A stretch of 64,000 nucleotides of DNA from Candidatus Zhuqueibacterota bacterium (GTDB lineage: Bacteria > Zhuqueibacterota > Zhuqueibacteria > Residuimicrobiales > Oceaniaggregativiventaceae), in contig WJME01000255.1 of NCBI GenBank assembly GCA_014728115.1, positions 1 through 64,000 of the forward strand. Reading direction: 5' to 3'. Positions 62,517-64,000 of the stretch are shown one piece after another. The notes under the pieces are model-generated. The model ran no database searches. It was given only the letters and a program-made list of their open reading frames with translations, and was not told where the DNA came from. Position 1 is the first letter of the stretch, and every line of letters begins with the position of its first letter. The position numbers were made by a program, and so were the translations under genes.

Positions 62517-64000
62517 CTAGAAATCGATTTTTATACCGAAAAAGATGTCCCGGGGTCCCAGATAATAGAGCCACCTCAGGTTTGGATTATCGATATAGGA
62601 CTTTGTTTCCAGGCGTCGCTCATTACGGGCTGTGATTTCATTGTTTTGCGAGGCAATACCCGGATCATTTTCCGGATTGTCGATCAACCGTTCAAACGGA
62701 TCATAGGCAACACCTTCGGGACGAAGATCACCGAATTCATCATCGCCATAACCGAGACCATATTGAGAGTAACCTCCAATATGACGGCCCACTTGTTCAT
62801 CCCAGTGCAGAGAGTTCAGATAATCGCGACGGTCGGTGCCATCGATAAAAGCGGTTTCTGACATGGACTTGACATCGAGAGCATTGTTGACATTGATGTA
62901 AAACTCGATATTGTAGCGATCTCCTAACTGAAATCTCTTGCTCAGACGCAAGTCCAGATTATAAGAGTCGGGGTATTGAGCATTATCACGAACACCGGGT
63001 ACCGAGCCACCACCGACCCATGTAAAATAAGCGCCTTCTCTCCAAAAGAACTGAATACTGGTGAGCCAGTCACCAAGCAAATGCTGCCCCATCACCTGGG
63101 GCCCGAATTTTAGTGGCGTACGAAGTGCCAGATTGGCTTTGAAATAGGGACGGGCAAGAGGTTTTTCCTGATAGATGTTCTGCCGATCGTATTCGCGTTG
63201 GTCAGCCGGATTCTCATATAGACGCAACTTGCCAAAATATCCCCAGGTCGAGACCTGATAAGTATAGTTGATGATTCCGGTCAGCCATTCGCCGGCTCGT
63301 CGTTCCAGAGACAACTCAAAGCCACGCACATCTTCATAAAAATTGTCTTCAGCTTTGTAATAGCGAACCGTATTGTCGTTGCTGATGTATTGCACGCTGT
63401 TGGGCTGGTGCCGCTTGTCGTTATAGTATGCTGCGACACGCACCAGGAACTCGTTGAGGATATTGTGCTCATACCCCAATTCATAGGCAATGGTCTGACT
63501 CAACTGCAAATTGGGATCACCGATACGGTTGACAGAATTGTCTGTAAATCTCTGAATATTATAGAGACGTTCCGATACCGGCATGGAGCGAAAATGACCA
63601 TAATTGAAATAGATCTTGGAATTGACAGTAATGGGATGCGAAATTCCGAGCCGGGGACTCAGGTAAGAGCGGGACTCGGTTTCTTCCTGGTCGAATTCAT
63701 CACTGGGATTAAAGGCGGTGGTAAAGAACTGGCGATTATAGGGATCGATAGCAAACCACTGATCATTGGCATCCGAATAGTCGTATCGAACACCCAGATT
63801 GGCGATCATGCCTTTGAACTCGATCTTGTCCTGAATATACGCAGAGGCACGAACGGGATTGGTGTTCCAATCCGACCATGGGCGCCCGGAAGGCAGGGTG
63901 ATATCCACCGATCCATATTCCACCTGGTGATTGGTGATATTGAATTCTGCACCGGCCTTGATCTGATTGTTGTCATTGACCTGACTGGTCAGATCCACTC
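62517..64000 (-). CDS. TonB-dependent receptor, C-terminal part (module B), cut by window edge
   Basis: 494 residues of a barrel whose start lies beyond 64000. Strand patterns such as H-F-R-S-M-P-V-S-E-R-L-Y-N-I-Q, Y-E-L-G-Y-E-H-N and Y-N-L-D-L-R-L-S-K-R-F, and the closing F-F-G-I-K-I-D-F, are those of TonB receptors. They resemble the module A receptor (H-F-Y-Q-M-P-P-L-R-R-L-Y, V-I-Y-E-F-G-L-Q-Q-Q). The plug and N-domain are not visible. It leads the receptor, cargo and PorV module, here extended by the TIG lipoprotein and propeller genes. Confidence 0.87.
   Translation of the reverse strand, partial: VDLTSQVNDNNQIKAGAEFNITNHQVEYGSVDITLPSGRPWSDWNTNPVRASAYIQDKIEFKGMIANLGVRYDYSDANDQWFAIDPYNRQFFTTAFNPSDEFDQEETESRSYLSPRLGISHPITVNSKIYFNYGHFRSMPVSERLYNIQRFTDNSVNRIGDPNLQLSQTIAYELGYEHNILNEFLVRVAAYYNDKRHQPNSVQYISNDNTVRYYKAEDNFYEDVRGFELSLERRAGEWLTGIINYTYQVSTWGYFGKLRLYENPADQREYDRQNIYQEKPLARPYFKANLALRTPLKFGPQVMGQHLLGDWLTSIQFFWREGAYFTWVGGGSVPGVRDNAQYPDSYNLDLRLSKRFQLGDRYNIEFYINVNNALDVKSMSETAFIDGTDRRDYLNSLHWDEQVGRHIGGYSQYGLGYGDDEFGDLRPEGVAYDPFERLIDNPENDPGIASQNNEITARNERRLETKSYIDNPNLRWLYYLGPRDIFFGIKIDF

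Overview
This is about 64 kb of bacterial chromosome, roughly mid-40s to high-40s percent G+C by eye. It shows no rRNA, tRNA, CRISPR array, phage or IS transposase. It carries type IX secretion system (T9SS) genes: sprA, and porU overlapping a porV-type gene. Five proteins end in canonical N-Y-P-N-P-F sorting tails, two more end in a divergent V-V-P-N-P-Y tail, and there are three TonB-dependent receptors and three PorV-like barrels. That places the organism in the Fibrobacterota-Chlorobiota-Bacteroidota assemblage. Many genes have strong GGAGG-type ribosome binding sites at good spacing, which is atypical of Bacteroidota proper. I therefore infer a T9SS-bearing relative such as Calditrichota, candidate phylum KSB1, Ignavibacteria or Marinimicrobia. 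The phylum is not proven from this window.

Layout. (1) 1-5579, minus strand: a tightly packed operon with a GlmU-like nucleotidyltransferase/left-handed beta-helix protein, a ceramidase-like exoprotein, D-Ala-D-Ala ligase (ddl), dapF and rlmB (cut by the window edge). (2) 5724-8296, plus: the two radical-SAM tRNA methylthiotransferases mtaB and miaB. (3) 8397-14882: a TonB receptor, two MATE exporters flanking a minus-strand cyclase-family hydrolase, and a DUF1893 protein. Next comes a 300-base gap holding a candidate structured small RNA or 36-residue ORF with its own terminator. (4) 15186-33676, minus: a beta-barrel/coiled-coil protein, porV and porU, a large carboxypeptidase-regulatory-repeat T9SS cargo, a DUF4390-like protein, prmA, and the giant sprA. 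(5) 34058-36564, plus: lptF-lptG, the lipopolysaccharide export permease pair. (6) 36620-64000, minus: an accessory region. Two copies of the same three-gene module (TonB receptor, exported FN3-like protein with a V-V-P-N-P-Y tail, PorV-like barrel) bracket a set of exported or hydrolytic proteins. These are an FG-GAP cargo, an alpha/alpha-barrel glycosidase, a GH10 xylanase, a phosphotriesterase-family lipoprotein, a thioredoxin-fold protein, DUF2442 and DUF4160, a GHL10 glycosidase and two beta-propeller proteins. Repeats concentrate here: a 150-bp tandem duplication, dRS3-like palindromes, and paired inverted copies of a CTCTGTG-type repeat.

How the genes fit together. SprA, PorU and PorV are core parts of the machine that would export and process the proteins with N-Y-P-N-P-F tails; the other T9SS parts must lie elsewhere. 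The accessory region looks like a polysaccharide-use locus. It has no SusD and instead has receptor/PorV modules. The repeated receptor + V-V-P-N-P-Y protein + PorV arrangement is the best candidate here for an undescribed functional unit. Everything below was read by eye: family assignments rest on recognised motifs, and no database or folding search was run.
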